A stretch of DNA of 64,000 bases from a virus. The first letter of the stretch is position 1. Every line of letters begins with the position of its first letter. The notes under the pieces were generated by a model that saw nothing but the letters and a program-made list of their open reading frames with translations, was not told the DNA's origin and made no database searches. Shown piece by piece: positions 35,132-45,300 of the stretch. The DNA lies in the IMG/VR virus record IMGVR_UViG_3300017971_000275, positions 1 to 64,000 of that record; one strand, 5' to 3'. The position numbers and the translations under genes are program-made.

Positions 35132-35911
35132 TTACCGCTGGTGGTAAATACCACGCCACAGCTGGAACGCCAACTGCGTGAGCTCTTTCATGTGTGTCCG
35201 GATTTCTGTGCCCTGTGCATTGCGCACGATAGGATAGCCGCAGTGGGCATCATCGGTAATCGAAGTGTCGATCCTGGCAGCTGGGAATTTTCGTGTGAGC
35301 TCGATGTGCAGTGCGTGTGACAGCTCCTCCACCTCTTGGGGAGTAGCGTCGGAAATGTCGTAGCCGCCCAACGAGAATCCCGATCCAGCTGGGCACACGT
35401 TAAAGGTAACGGTGGCCACTTCCTCATCTGGTGGCACTCGTAGCATTTGTTCGCCCTCCCAACTACGGAGGAGAGCAACAACCTTTTTAGGGTAGGCAGC
35501 ACTGCCTGTTGCTTGCTGTGGCTCAGGAAGGGCACGAGGTTCACCGGTATCAACCATTTCCAAGAAACGGGGAGGCAGTGCGCCAGCTTTCCAAGCTCCT
35601 GGAAACTCGCGACCAACTTTACCGCCGTCATCGACCATGGCCCTGAAAAGGGCTGCTGCTTCCTCTTCGTCAATGAATAAGGTAACAGGGTACTGATAAG
35701 GTCCCTTACTCGGGAACTTCAACCCTACCGTAAAAACAAATTGCCCGTCTTCAAACCGGAGCTCCCGAACATCGCTTGGGTAGTCTTTTTCGATGAGCGT
35801 GAAGTTACGATGCTCTCTAGTAGTTCCCAGACCGCCAGCTTCGTGTAACTGATAGAGCACACCTTGATAGCGGATGTAGGTAGCAGCTTTTGCGGTTTTA
35901 TTGGTCGTCAT
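35132..35911 (-). CDS. Tagged protein with two domains
   Basis: 259 residues from ATG 35911. Tag TYIRYQGVLYQLHEA at about 10-24. A beta-rich domain (30-110) and a C-terminal region with conserved aromatic-charged pattern (QLAFQLWRGIYH). Role unknown; located right next to the protease. Confidence 0.5.
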   Translation of the reverse strand: MTTNKTAKAATYIRYQGVLYQLHEAGGLGTTREHRNFTLIEKDYPSDVRELRFEDGQFVFTVGLKFPSKGPYQYPVTLFIDEEEAAALFRAMVDDGGKVGREFPGAWKAGALPPRFLEMVDTGEPRALPEPQQATGSAAYPKKVVALLRSWEGEQMLRVPPDEEVATVTFNVCPAGSGFSLGGYDISDATPQEVEELSHALHIELTRKFPAARIDTSITDDAHCGYPIVRNAQGTEIRTHMKELTQLAFQLWRGIYHQR

Positions 35912-35916
35912 GGAAT

Positions 35917-36729
35917 CTATCCCCAAATCTTGTCAGAAAGCGCCACAACGTAAGCTGGATCTTCAACGCTGCTGCTTTCCACGAAGTAGAAGTCCTTCAT
36001 GTTCTCGTAGACCAAGTGATTCCTGATCACATCATTTTTGCCTGCTCCATTGCGAATGTGGTCGCAGGTAATACGACCGTCACTATGGAACTTGCACCAA
36101 GGCAGTGAACATTCGGTGCGCTCCACTAAAGCGCCCATGCTGTGCCCGATGCGGTTGGCTTGTTGGACCAAACCAGCAAGACGGCGGTCCTTACTGCGGT
36201 CAAACGCTTTCAAGATCTTGGTGTGCCACACCCCACGGAAGCGTACCAAACTGGCGTCGAGGATCACCCCTTTTGCCTTGGTATCGTCCATGTTATCGTG
36301 ATCTTGGTGGACCGGTTTCCCAATGAACGTCTGGTACGCCACCCGACCGATCGGGGTGCGCCAATCAGTCAACTCTTTATAAGAAAAACTGTCCATATTG
36401 CGGTTGGGGTAATCAGCCACAACAATAGGAACGTCGACGATCACGTAGTCTTGGATCTTTGGGCTGATGTGATATTTGGCTGCTACAAAAGGAAGCCAGC
36501 TAATATCAAGGAAGCCGCAAGCACAGTTGCCAGTAGCTGTTAGCTCGGCTCCTGCGATACGGATTTGAGACCCAGATCGGTGCTCTTCGAGCTTGCGCCC
36601 CTCAAATACGCAGGGCTCATCGATGAACTTTTCTCCATCGAAGCGGCGAGATAAAAAGGATTCGCCAACGTGAAGCCCTGGACCGAAAGGCACTGCCGGA
36701 GATGTAATAGGTGGTGGAGCAAAATCCAT
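35917..36729 (-). CDS. Prohead maturation protease (U35/S78-like)
   Basis: 270 residues. HQDHDN at 141-146 provides the catalytic His and GHSMGA at 195-200 the catalytic Ser, in the order and spacing typical of U35-type capsid proteases. A Cys/His cluster (CSLPWCKFH, CDH, about 209-225) follows, as in related jumbo-phage proteins. It would cleave scaffold and the capsid N-terminal arm during maturation. Flanked by a terminator hairpin upstream and tagged structural genes downstream. Confidence 0.7.
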   Translation of the reverse strand: MDFAPPPITSPAVPFGPGLHVGESFLSRRFDGEKFIDEPCVFEGRKLEEHRSGSQIRIAGAELTATGNCACGFLDISWLPFVAAKYHISPKIQDYVIVDVPIVVADYPNRNMDSFSYKELTDWRTPIGRVAYQTFIGKPVHQDHDNMDDTKAKGVILDASLVRFRGVWHTKILKAFDRSKDRRLAGLVQQANRIGHSMGALVERTECSLPWCKFHSDGRITCDHIRNGAGKNDVIRNHLVYENMKDFYFVESSSVEDPAYVVALSDKIWG

Positions 36730-36763
36730 GGTTTCTCTGCGGCGTTAAGGCGTCGCATCCTCC

Positions 36764-36797
36764 AAAAGCTACGCGAGCTGGTAAAGGCTCACGTAGC
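36764..36797 (-). terminator. Hairpin with short U-tract before the protease gene
   Basis: An 11-bp stem GCTACGTGAGC/GCTCGCGTAGC (with one G-U pair) and an 8-nt loop, then TTTT on the minus strand, right after the scaffold-like gene. The U-run is only four, so partial termination or a processing site is likely. The protease RBS lies just beyond it. Confidence 0.45.
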
Positions 36798-36821
36798 TGC
36801 GTGCAGAACACGACTACAGGG

Positions 36822-38699
36822 TTACCACTTCTTGGGGGTGCGGAAATTGGACATAGCAGCCTCAGCCATACGACCGCCGAGATTCAGCTGTCTCTGCCAC
36901 ACTGCCTTCTGAGCGCGCCAGTTGGTGGTATCCCCCTGCGTTGCCGCCTGGCGAGTTGCCGCCTCTTGTGCTTTCGAAGTAGGAGAGGATACAGTGCGCA
37001 GCGGTACGTTGGCGGGGATTTCGACAGGCTCGCTCGGAGGAGCTGTTTGGGCCACAGCGATCTCGTCATCGTGGCGGACATACCCTGGATGCCGATAAGG
37101 CATCGCAGTGATTTCCTTGATGTGGTGGTCCAGAACACCTTCGGGAGCTCCCAACCATTCCTCAGCTTTCGCGAGGACGTTGGCGAAGTACTGCTGACCT
37201 ACCTCACGGAAGGCCTCCTCGATGATGTCGATGGCATAGTTCTCGTCCACACCCGCCGAACGGAACCCACTTACGAGAGCATCACGAAGAGGATTGTCGA
37301 GGATGTAGTTTTTGAGCGACCCTTGTAGAACGATGTTGGCTGTATTCAGCAGCGCATCCTTGGTGTCGGCCATGCGCTTGCGGTAGTCGGCTTCCATCTC
37401 TACTGTGGCAGCCTGCTTCATTTGAGCGGCCACTTCACCGCTGGATGCCTTTGCGCTGTATGGACGTGCGTTGAGCGTGTTCAGCATGTCGTCCAGGCCG
37501 AACTGACCGATCCCCTTGATGACGTAGTTGGGATACTCGTCCATCATGAACAGATCGCGGATCTGCGGGTTGTCTGGCTGGTCGGCAAACGCAACCTTCG
37601 CAACCGGATCGCCGTCAATCATGACGACGTAATGCGGATTGTCTGTCTCCTCATTGGTGAGGAATAGGTCCACCCGCTCCGGGTTCACATTGGCGTAGCT
37701 CTCGATGTCGCCAATCGTCTCGTAAACGACGTCGGTAGACTCAGGTGCGGCATCTGCCTCGACAGCGGCCTCCTTCTTGTCTTTGTCCTCTTCCTCTTCC
37801 TCTTCCGCGCTCACGACCGCTTCTTTTTTGTCTTCCTCATCATCGACGATTTCTACATCACCTTCATCGACTTCGAGGATACCTTCCTCAGGCTCCTCTT
37901 CCTCCGTCAAAGGTTCACAACCTGGAGGGCACGGACCTGCGGGCTGATCTGGCGCTTCCATCATCTCTTCGCCGAGATCCATGGTCAGCTCCTCCTCAGG
38001 CTCCATGGCCTTGCGCAGGAGGTCCGCAAAAGTCATTTTCGCGGCGGTCTTGGTAGCGGCCTCTTTGTCCTCGCCTTTTTTGAGGGTCATGCAGGCTTCT
38101 TTCTCGTCATCAGCAGCGGCCTCTTCTGGCGCTTCCGCCTCGTCAAGCACTTCCACTTCGTCCATGGCTACCTCGGGGGCATCCATGTACTCGCGCATTG
38201 CTTTCTCATCCATGGCCACTTCCGGCTCTTTGTTCTCCTTGGGCATCGCTTCTTCCTCCATTGTGGCCACTTCGGGCTCCTCTTCTGCAGTTTTTTCTGG
38301 TTCGCCTTCCTTGTCACGAACGTTTCCAGCTTCGACTTCTTCAGCAGAGGCACCGTTGCCTCCACCGTCTCCACCACCATCACCGTCGCCTGCCATTTCC
38401 GGGAAATCAGCGAGCATCTCTTCCTCGCTGGTGTACTCCACCACGTCTGGTTCATCGTGGTAGATGTCACGCGGCCCCGGTTTGTGGGGAGGTTTTGGAG
38501 CCAACTGCTCCACGACGTCTACCTCTTCCACTGGAACGTCGACGATCTCTTCTTCTGACGGCACATCGAATTCGTCTAGAGCTTTCTCAGGATCAAACTG
38601 ATCCCCTGGAATTCGATCGGAACGACGCTGTCGGTACTTACGCGTGGTCCGACCTTTCAGATCGCGATACGCTCGCTTTCCTCTCTCTTCTGTTGGCAT
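36822..38699 (-). CDS. Acidic scaffold/prohead-core-like protein
   Basis: 625 residues. Residues 40-320 are strongly acidic with many Glu/Asp runs (for example VEEVDVVEQLAPK and EEPEEGILEVDEGDVEI), then a more normal C-terminal region rich in Ala/Gln and a basic end (FRTPKKW). Position between portal and protease and capsid matches the order of scaffold or core proteins in related phages. Identity inferred from composition and context only. Confidence 0.5.
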   Translation of the reverse strand: MPTEERGKRAYRDLKGRTTRKYRQRRSDRIPGDQFDPEKALDEFDVPSEEEIVDVPVEEVDVVEQLAPKPPHKPGPRDIYHDEPDVVEYTSEEEMLADFPEMAGDGDGGGDGGGNGASAEEVEAGNVRDKEGEPEKTAEEEPEVATMEEEAMPKENKEPEVAMDEKAMREYMDAPEVAMDEVEVLDEAEAPEEAAADDEKEACMTLKKGEDKEAATKTAAKMTFADLLRKAMEPEEELTMDLGEEMMEAPDQPAGPCPPGCEPLTEEEEPEEGILEVDEGDVEIVDDEEDKKEAVVSAEEEEEEDKDKKEAAVEADAAPESTDVVYETIGDIESYANVNPERVDLFLTNEETDNPHYVVMIDGDPVAKVAFADQPDNPQIRDLFMMDEYPNYVIKGIGQFGLDDMLNTLNARPYSAKASSGEVAAQMKQAATVEMEADYRKRMADTKDALLNTANIVLQGSLKNYILDNPLRDALVSGFRSAGVDENYAIDIIEEAFREVGQQYFANVLAKAEEWLGAPEGVLDHHIKEITAMPYRHPGYVRHDDEIAVAQTAPPSEPVEIPANVPLRTVSSPTSKAQEAATRQAATQGDTTNWRAQKAVWQRQLNLGGRMAEAAMSNFRTPKKW

Positions 38700-38779
38700 G
38701 ACAACAGTCTCCTTGATGTTGCTGGCAAATACCTGCCGTGGTTGGAAAGGGTAATGTTGACAGGCGTAATAAAAAACTG

Positions 38780-39001
38780 CTAGAGCCCTAACAGTTTGAG
38801 ATACTCACGAAGTTCCTGCAAATCTCTTGCAGCCCGCGCTTTCTTTTCCTCTGCAGCTAATTTATCGTCTATGGCTGACTCGTGAAGTCTTTTAAGCAAC
38901 GGTGCTGCTTTACCCCAGAGTCGATCTGCTTCGGTTTTTGCACGAACGTAAGTTGATCCTTTATACAGTAACTTCTTTGGAGGAGTCTTTGCATGAACCA
39001 T
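38780..39001 (-). CDS. Small tagged protein
   Basis: 73 residues: tag KLLYKGSTYVRAKTE at about 9-23, then an Ala/Glu/Arg helix. Function unknown. Confidence 0.5.
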   Translation of the reverse strand: MVHAKTPPKKLLYKGSTYVRAKTEADRLWGKAAPLLKRLHESAIDDKLAAEEKKARAARDLQELREYLKLLGL

Positions 39002-39003
39002 AT

Positions 39004-39267
39004 CTATTTTCTCACGATTTTGGAGTGCAGCTCCTCAGGCAACACGCGCTTAAGCATGTCCACATCTTCTTCACTTTCAGCCAAAAAGTGAAAACTCCCC
39101 ACTACCACGTCCTTAAGCACTGAGTGGTCGCCTTGCAGCAAGTACTGTTTGGCTGTGTTTGTGTCGGTATCGAGGTAAACCAACCTATCGATCGAAACGC
39201 CTCGCGGGTCGGAAGCACGCAGACAAAGAATTACTTCCACGGGGACATTTCGGGCTTCTATGCGCAT
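39004..39267 (-). CDS. Small hypothetical protein
   Basis: 87 residues, mixed sheet and helix. The ATG overlaps no neighbour and it ends 3 nt before the next start, so it is part of the operon. No domain recognised. Confidence 0.45.
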   Translation of the reverse strand: MRIEARNVPVEVILCLRASDPRGVSIDRLVYLDTDTNTAKQYLLQGDHSVLKDVVVGSFHFLAESEEDVDMLKRVLPEELHSKIVRK

Positions 39268-39283
39268 AGCAATGCTACCAGAC

Positions 39284-39694
39284 TTACCTAAGCACGGCGG
39301 CCAGGTAATCGACCACTTGACCTAACTCATCGAATTGAGCCGACCCACTCTTCTTCTGATACGTGTACGAACACGTTACAGGAAAGTCGCAGTTCGTGTT
39401 GGCCAGTTTTAAGGTTACAACAGCGTGGTCGGAGCCACGCACACCAAGTTTGATGTTGAAGGTGTAGACGGTCGTGCTGGTAGCAGATACTATTACATTC
39501 TGCGCGCAAAGGCGATCCTTGATAGCTTGGCCCAATTCTCCCATGGCTTCCCCACAAGTCTGCACAGTAAGGGGAAACCCATCTAGGACGTTTCCGTTCC
39601 TAGAGTCACCACAACCAATTGTGAAATTGTAGCAAGATGGGGGGCAACACTGCTCGGAAGACCTCCCCCATACTTTGCTCCATCGTACCGCCAT
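39284..39694 (-). CDS. Beta-rich structural protein
   Basis: 136 residues with six Cys in the first 50 and last 40 residues and a Thr/Val-rich core, suggesting a disulphide-poor beta sandwich such as a head-tail connector or minor capsid protein. A promoter-like motif lies 40-50 nt upstream of its start. Function unknown. Confidence 0.45.
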   Translation of the reverse strand: MAVRWSKVWGRSSEQCCPPSCYNFTIGCGDSRNGNVLDGFPLTVQTCGEAMGELGQAIKDRLCAQNVIVSATSTTVYTFNIKLGVRGSDHAVVTLKLANTNCDFPVTCSYTYQKKSGSAQFDELGQVVDYLAAVLR

Positions 39695-39730
39695 GATAGA
39701 CCTGTAATGGTGGTTATTTACGGGCTTTCA

Positions 39731-39745
39731 ATTATATACTAACTT
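39731..39745 (-). promoter_or_regulatory. Late-type promoter motif
   Basis: Minus strand AAGTTAGTATATAAT, about 40 nt before the start at 39694; a member of the motif family in the findings. Confidence 0.35.
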
Positions 39746-40254
39746 CAGATTGAATACTGGTTGGGATTACTACGGAAGGTGGGTTCTTGGGGCATCTCGT
39801 AGGGATCGTCGGTGTGGTACAGCAAATCTATCTGATCGGCCAGGGCACCGTCCGGAGAGATATATGCCTTATACCTCAAGGGACGGCCGGCTAGCACTTC
39901 TTCTAGGGAAGGTGGGATTTCTTCCGTAAATTGCACCACACCAGTAATATGGAACCCCAAGGATGGGTCGCCCTGCTCAGATATCGTAAAGCTGTTGCGT
40001 AGCTCTACAGGCACACGCAGCATCAACTTGATTTCTCGTATAATCGGCTGCAAGTATTTTTGCCACTCTGCAGCTGGGCTATCCTCCACCGCCTCTACCA
40101 TCTCTTTTTCAGTTGGCCCTTCAACTCCCTCGGGAGCGTCAGGAGCAGGATCTTGTGCTTCTCTGCGAAAGTTACACGGCAGCCGAAGCGAGTCCGCAGA
40201 CCGACGTAGCGGAATACCATCCGCGGGAAGAGGGCTTTTCTCATCAGTTGTCAT
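39745..40254 (-). CDS. Acidic hypothetical protein
   Basis: 169 residues. N-terminal 55 acidic and Pro-rich; the middle (PIIREIKLMLRVPVELRNSF) is strand/helix. Between portal and the smaller head genes, so a head-completion role is possible. Confidence 0.45.
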   Translation of the reverse strand: MTTDEKSPLPADGIPLRRSADSLRLPCNFRREAQDPAPDAPEGVEGPTEKEMVEAVEDSPAAEWQKYLQPIIREIKLMLRVPVELRNSFTISEQGDPSLGFHITGVVQFTEEIPPSLEEVLAGRPLRYKAYISPDGALADQIDLLYHTDDPYEMPQEPTFRSNPNQYSI

Positions 40255-40266
40255 AGAAGATATTCC

Positions 40267-42585
40267 TTACCCTTTGGTGAATGGATTATTCATCACACCG
40301 GCGAGGATTTGCGACTGCTTCAGACTGTTCTCGGCTCGTGGCATTACGCCGTCAAGGTTGACGACCTCAGATATGTTAGCGTTCACCCTGCGACCGCTAC
40401 ACTTCGCGATCTCAGACAGCATCACAATTTCGTTTGTGATTGCTTTTGTAAGCCCATTACCGTTCATTCTGCCGACGATATACTTACGTAGAAAATCGAA
40501 GGCTTCTTCAGAGAACGGAACAGGAGGAACGTAACCAAGGCGCATAGCTATATAGTGCACTACATTCGCTTGCATACGATCGAGCCCCTCACGGCGGCGC
40601 AGCTTACGCTGCAGCTTAGAGGACAAGTCTAATCGCTTCCGCGGGCTTGGATCTGTTCTATCAAGACGGTCGAGTATTTTCGCTACCTGCCTCCGAGACA
40701 TTCCGAAAAGAGATCCATCCCCATCCCAAAGAGGGATCCGCTCTAAGTCTCTTACTATATTGCTTGCGCTAACATTCCGGGCTTGGACCAAGCGGGAATT
40801 GGTAGGCTGTACTGGGAAACGCGGATCCTCTGTAGAAGCACCTGCACCTCCTGGGCCAGCCTCTTCAGCCGGCGCAGCTTCGGGGGGAGGAGCGGCTTCT
40901 TCGCCGCCACCAATAGGCGTCTCTTCTCCAAGCCCCAACCCTTCGAGCTCTCCCCCTGGCGCCTCTGTTTCCAGCCCCTCGAACTCTCCGAAGCCTTCTC
41001 CTTCGAGTCCAGGAATGCCTCCCTCTGCTCCGCCCACGGCCCCTTCAGGACCTATACCGTAAGAAGCCGCCAGTTTTGATGACGCAAGCTTGTGCTGATA
41101 TATCTGTTTTTGCGTTTCAAGATCTGAGGGGAAAGACTCCAGCGCTTTGTCTAGATCGAACCCAGCCACCTGTGCGCGCATGCGAATAGGGATAGGAATC
41201 CCTTTTTCCTCCAACCCATCTAATATGTCCATGTACTCACGGTCTGCTACCGGGCTGAGCGGCTTATCCCACTCAACTGTTGGGATCTGATATTCAGGCT
41301 CAGAGCCTCCCCTACTCCGTGGGCCACCTGTGCGTACTCGGTGGGAGAGCTCGGCCTCAGATCGCTTCTTGAAACCATGGATCTGTGCGAGCTGCAGGAA
41401 CATCTTCTCTAACAGAATCTTCTGGGTGAAGTAAGTACGTACCGCACGGACCTTCTCCAGGAAAGTACTAAGAATCATCTCCATGGAGTTCCAGTTCGCC
41501 TCGCCAGACATAAAGGTATCTGATATGCCTAGGGCGCGCATTTTAGCTTCGGTCAAAAAAGTCCACTCGTCAGAGAGTTTCCAGAAATCAGCAGATCCTC
41601 CTCCAACAGGATTAACAGTGACACCTTCACGTGTGATGACTTTTCCGCCAATCGGATCTTCCTCCGCAGCGAAAAACAGATCAAGCACTTCTGCCATCTC
41701 AGAGTCTTCGGCGTCGGGCCAAACAGTGATGTGCCATAGCGGACCAGCGCGCCGTCGTGCCCCTGCAATGGATGCATCCAAGAGAGCTTTCTCGTAAATC
41801 TTGAATGGCATGATGCGCGTCAAGTATGACGTGCCGTAATGATCCGTCGAGAAAACGCGCCGCGGCAGGAACATGGTATTCTCAGGCGCTAGCGGGATCG
41901 GCGATCCTGCCGCCATCAAACTAACAAGCACTGGGTCGATTTGTTGCCGCTGCATCACTGCGCGTGGATCTGAAGATACAGCCCACTCACGCATCTCTTG
42001 GTTAGGCTGAACATCAATAAGCGGGTCTAACCGAGGTACAGGCGGAACCTTGATGGAGACGTAGTCTAGGTCATGCGGAATAGTGTCTGTCCAGTATCCC
42101 AGGCGGTCGTCGAACAGCATATGGAAAACAAATTTGCCGAAGGTCAGGTAATCTGACAGAAGCATCGGCATGATAGGAATAATGCCGCTAGCATCCACTG
42201 CATCCCGGAAAAACTTTTCTAGCTTAGGGTCGTTCAAACCTCCCAAGACTATGTTGGAGGAAAAGGCCAGATCGCGCCAGTATTCTGTCGCAGGCCCTGC
42301 AATCGGATCGAACATTATGAGGTTTCTGAAGATCTTGTTTTGCGTTTGGGGATCCGCTGGCATGAAGTCTTCAGCCAGTGTTGGATCCTCAGCGCGCTCA
42401 AATACAGGAGAGTATCGTTGGTGCATTCCCCCGCCAGGCATCATTGGCGAGGTGATGTTGGTGGCTGCGGTTCCGTAGCGACGCTGGGCGAGCGGAGACG
42501 AGCTATGTCTGCGCATCAACGCAGCCGTACGGGTGTTGACTCGCCGCAGTCTCCCCTCCGTCATGTCGAATTTGACTTTAAACAT
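40267..42585 (-). CDS. Portal protein
   Basis: 772 residues. Assigned from sequence features of the phage portal family: N-terminal Arg/Ser-rich arm, a central wing with long helices (MFLPRRVFSTDHYGTSYL), the RxGxG-type segment, and a long Gly/Glu/Pro-rich tail after residue 470, plus location between terminase and scaffold. RBS AGAGG. Forms the dodecameric vertex for DNA entry and attachment of neck proteins. Confidence 0.75.
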   Translation of the reverse strand: MFKVKFDMTEGRLRRVNTRTAALMRRHSSSPLAQRRYGTAATNITSPMMPGGGMHQRYSPVFERAEDPTLAEDFMPADPQTQNKIFRNLIMFDPIAGPATEYWRDLAFSSNIVLGGLNDPKLEKFFRDAVDASGIIPIMPMLLSDYLTFGKFVFHMLFDDRLGYWTDTIPHDLDYVSIKVPPVPRLDPLIDVQPNQEMREWAVSSDPRAVMQRQQIDPVLVSLMAAGSPIPLAPENTMFLPRRVFSTDHYGTSYLTRIMPFKIYEKALLDASIAGARRRAGPLWHITVWPDAEDSEMAEVLDLFFAAEEDPIGGKVITREGVTVNPVGGGSADFWKLSDEWTFLTEAKMRALGISDTFMSGEANWNSMEMILSTFLEKVRAVRTYFTQKILLEKMFLQLAQIHGFKKRSEAELSHRVRTGGPRSRGGSEPEYQIPTVEWDKPLSPVADREYMDILDGLEEKGIPIPIRMRAQVAGFDLDKALESFPSDLETQKQIYQHKLASSKLAASYGIGPEGAVGGAEGGIPGLEGEGFGEFEGLETEAPGGELEGLGLGEETPIGGGEEAAPPPEAAPAEEAGPGGAGASTEDPRFPVQPTNSRLVQARNVSASNIVRDLERIPLWDGDGSLFGMSRRQVAKILDRLDRTDPSPRKRLDLSSKLQRKLRRREGLDRMQANVVHYIAMRLGYVPPVPFSEEAFDFLRKYIVGRMNGNGLTKAITNEIVMLSEIAKCSGRRVNANISEVVNLDGVMPRAENSLKQSQILAGVMNNPFTKG

Positions 42586-42624
42586 CCCAACCTCTATAAC
42601 TACGGATGTTTGCGCGCCCTGCTA

Positions 42625-42999
42625 CTAGTCTTTCCAAAGGGCCACCTTACAGCTCTTACAATGCTTAGCTTTCCGGTAGTCGGAAAGCTTCACGTCACTC
42701 ATCTCTCTTTTACAGCGTGGACAGAGATTTTTGCCGCGGAGCGATTCGATTTCATCGAATTTGGCAGTTGGGCTGAGAGGCTCGTCTGGCTCTACCTCCC
42801 CTACTTCGGTGCCTGCTGTCACGATCCTGCTGGGAGCGATCCGCTCCAAGACGATCTGTGTAGCGGTCGCGATGTGTGCTCCAGCTATTTCATTTGGAAA
42901 ACCGGCGCTACGCAACGTCCCTACTAAACGATGCACCGTTTGTGTATCTTCGATCTGTGCTTTTGCGCAGGCTTCGGCAACCAGTTGGTAGATGTTCAT
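42625..42999 (-). CDS. Zinc-ribbon protein between portal and terminase
   Basis: 124 residues. N-terminal helix, then a zinc ribbon (CPRC, CKSC) near the C-terminus (residues 96-121). Position between terL and portal is usual for small packaging or neck accessory proteins. Function unknown. Confidence 0.5.
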   Translation of the reverse strand: MNIYQLVAEACAKAQIEDTQTVHRLVGTLRSAGFPNEIAGAHIATATQIVLERIAPSRIVTAGTEVGEVEPDEPLSPTAKFDEIESLRGKNLCPRCKREMSDVKLSDYRKAKHCKSCKVALWKD

Positions 43000-43023
43000 G
43001 GGCTTCCTCTTAGTACGTCGACT

Positions 43024-45300
43024 TTATTGGTTGTAGTACAAACCACTAGATCGGCCTGCACCCAAGCCGCGCGGTCCTGCGGAACTGCCGCGACCTAAAC
43101 CACCCCGCTCACTGGCACCTCGGAATATTCCGACAGACTGAGAACCAGGAGCTCTTCGGCGACGTCCAGCTACATGCTTAAGATAGTCGTCTCGGTGTAG
43201 ACGGACGTAAGCGTGCATCAGGGCCGCTGTACGGAAAAGGTCATCGGTGCCCTTATTTGGCTTCACCGGAGGCTTATTCCCAAACTGCTCCACAGTAGTA
43301 AGCTGTAAGATGAAATGTGCCCTCGGATGTCTGGAACGCATCTCCTGCACACGTTCCATGAAAAGATCGTCAATGTCTACTTCTGGGACAGGGAAACGCG
43401 CGTTGGCAGCAAGTAGATCATTCTTGAACTCGCGATAGTCTGACGGCTTTAGAGTATACCTATCAGCGTTCACATCATGGTTCGTGCGCAAGTCAATTAC
43501 TTGATGAGCAGAATTCCAGCGGTCGAAAACCACATGCAGGGGACGGAACGCTTCCACCAAGGGCAAGATGACTTCATCGTAGCACCAGGCAAGGTCTACA
43601 TGAAACCCGCGATAGGGAGCTACCTCCAAGAATTCCTCGTATGCCACTCCAGGTATATCGGGATCAAAGCGTCCCAGCCCTAAAGCGAAGCTGTTGCTCA
43701 CCTCTCCATTGTCCACCGCCATGATGCGCGCACCGTAAATATCATGGCGGATGTCACTGATAATTGGGCGCAGCAAAGGCATCTGCATGGCACCGCCCAT
43801 CACCTCAGTAACCTTATAGGTGAAGAGAGGCTCGCGAGCCTCTTGCTCCACGAGCTCTATGGCCACGTTTTGATCGGGGAAATAGGGGCTGAGCGCTCGG
43901 GATGGAATGGCACAGAAGTCACGCTTGTATGACTCCGGATCTCCAGCTTTTTGCTCGCGGATCGTGTCCTCGTCTTCATCTGGATTCACGTCCCAAGTAG
44001 CGAAATGTGTAGCGTACATCCGCGGGTTTTCGGTTGCTACTGCATGCCGCTGCATGATTGGATCGTGCGCCGTACATGGACTGGAAATATTAAACATGTA
44101 CGCATCGAGAGCATTGTAGTCTTGTAGACGCTTGCGGCGCTTGTTGGCCTGCGTCCTAATAGTCACCAGGCTGTTGCTCAAGCTGTTGAATACCTCGGTG
44201 CCATCCTTCACATTAGACCGGCGTTTTCCATCCTCAGTGTGGTTAAACCAACCAAGCTCATCCAGTGTAGCGAAGATGCGCGTGGCGCCGCGAAGGTTGG
44301 TAGTATTGGCAGCCAAAGGTCGTAGAGAAATACGCTTCCCAGGAAAAAGGATGAACGTCTGGGCAGCGTGGTATAGAGGAACGCCTACACGCTTCCCTTC
44401 CTCAATGATATGCCTCTTCACCTCCCTGAACCAGGGAGCGGATTCATACGCTTCTCTAAACGGCATCCAGATGTTATCGTTAATCTGTCTCACCGTCGGT
44501 GCCACAAAGGCCGCCTCCAGGATGATATTCTTTGGGCGATTGAAATACCTCGGAGGGTTTGGAAGCGCAAGATACCGATGCAGGATGTAAGGGAAAGCAA
44601 AAGTAGCTATCGTAAAAGACTTTCCTGCACGCTGCCCCCACACACCAGTGAATTCATTGGGCGCCACAGGGCGCATCCGGACCGATCCCTCAAAATCATT
44701 GTACTGCGCAAAACGTGGATCCTTGATCCAGTCATCCAGCATTTCGGTACGGTTGCGTTTACATTTCGGGCAAATCCCGTGCTGCAAAAGCACGAAGCGG
44801 TCGAGCACATGGTTGATGTGATCCTCAACCGGGACGTCATGCACGTACTCAGCGTCGGAACAAAAGTAGCATACGTCCGCGAAAAACCGGGCTAGTATCT
44901 GCACCTGGCGCGGCCAGAGCTCTCCACTAAAGCCTAGGTACTCTGTCCCCCTACAAAACTCAATAACGTTGGGAGCAACTGGAAAGCTTTCTTCTGTAAA
45001 GACAGACGGATCCAGGTCGGCGCTGATCGCCAGGTCCATCAAGGCTGTTGGATCTTCGATGCCGTCGGCTGAGGTAGACTCAGCCATTGCTGACAAGGCA
45101 GCATAAATATCCCGAGGAGGCTTACGGGGCTCGGGAGACCCCGCTACCGCTTCGATGGTCGGTGAAGGAGGCGGTTCAGGTGCAGGCTTCTTTTTGGATT
45201 TGGCAGCTTTCTTTTTCTTAGGCCTACCAGGCTTGCGCTTCTCAAAGCCGAACGCGTCCGCGCTTACCTTCTTGGGTTTGAATGTCTTGGCCAGTTTCAT
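43024..45300 (-). CDS. terL: Terminase large subunit
   Basis: 758 residues. ATPase: Walker A WGQRAGKS (221-228), Walker B FATLDE (343-348) with coupling motif SSP further on. RuvC-like nuclease: MAVDNGEVSNSFA near residue 530 and further acidic residues (FDRWN, DDLF). An unusual Cys4 zinc site (C144, C147, C177, C180) lies in front of the ATPase. A basic N-terminal tail of 45 residues precedes it. Together with portal it powers DNA packaging. Confidence 0.85.
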   Translation of the reverse strand: MKLAKTFKPKKVSADAFGFEKRKPGRPKKKKAAKSKKKPAPEPPPSPTIEAVAGSPEPRKPPRDIYAALSAMAESTSADGIEDPTALMDLAISADLDPSVFTEESFPVAPNVIEFCRGTEYLGFSGELWPRQVQILARFFADVCYFCSDAEYVHDVPVEDHINHVLDRFVLLQHGICPKCKRNRTEMLDDWIKDPRFAQYNDFEGSVRMRPVAPNEFTGVWGQRAGKSFTIATFAFPYILHRYLALPNPPRYFNRPKNIILEAAFVAPTVRQINDNIWMPFREAYESAPWFREVKRHIIEEGKRVGVPLYHAAQTFILFPGKRISLRPLAANTTNLRGATRIFATLDELGWFNHTEDGKRRSNVKDGTEVFNSLSNSLVTIRTQANKRRKRLQDYNALDAYMFNISSPCTAHDPIMQRHAVATENPRMYATHFATWDVNPDEDEDTIREQKAGDPESYKRDFCAIPSRALSPYFPDQNVAIELVEQEAREPLFTYKVTEVMGGAMQMPLLRPIISDIRHDIYGARIMAVDNGEVSNSFALGLGRFDPDIPGVAYEEFLEVAPYRGFHVDLAWCYDEVILPLVEAFRPLHVVFDRWNSAHQVIDLRTNHDVNADRYTLKPSDYREFKNDLLAANARFPVPEVDIDDLFMERVQEMRSRHPRAHFILQLTTVEQFGNKPPVKPNKGTDDLFRTAALMHAYVRLHRDDYLKHVAGRRRRAPGSQSVGIFRGASERGGLGRGSSAGPRGLGAGRSSGLYYNQ

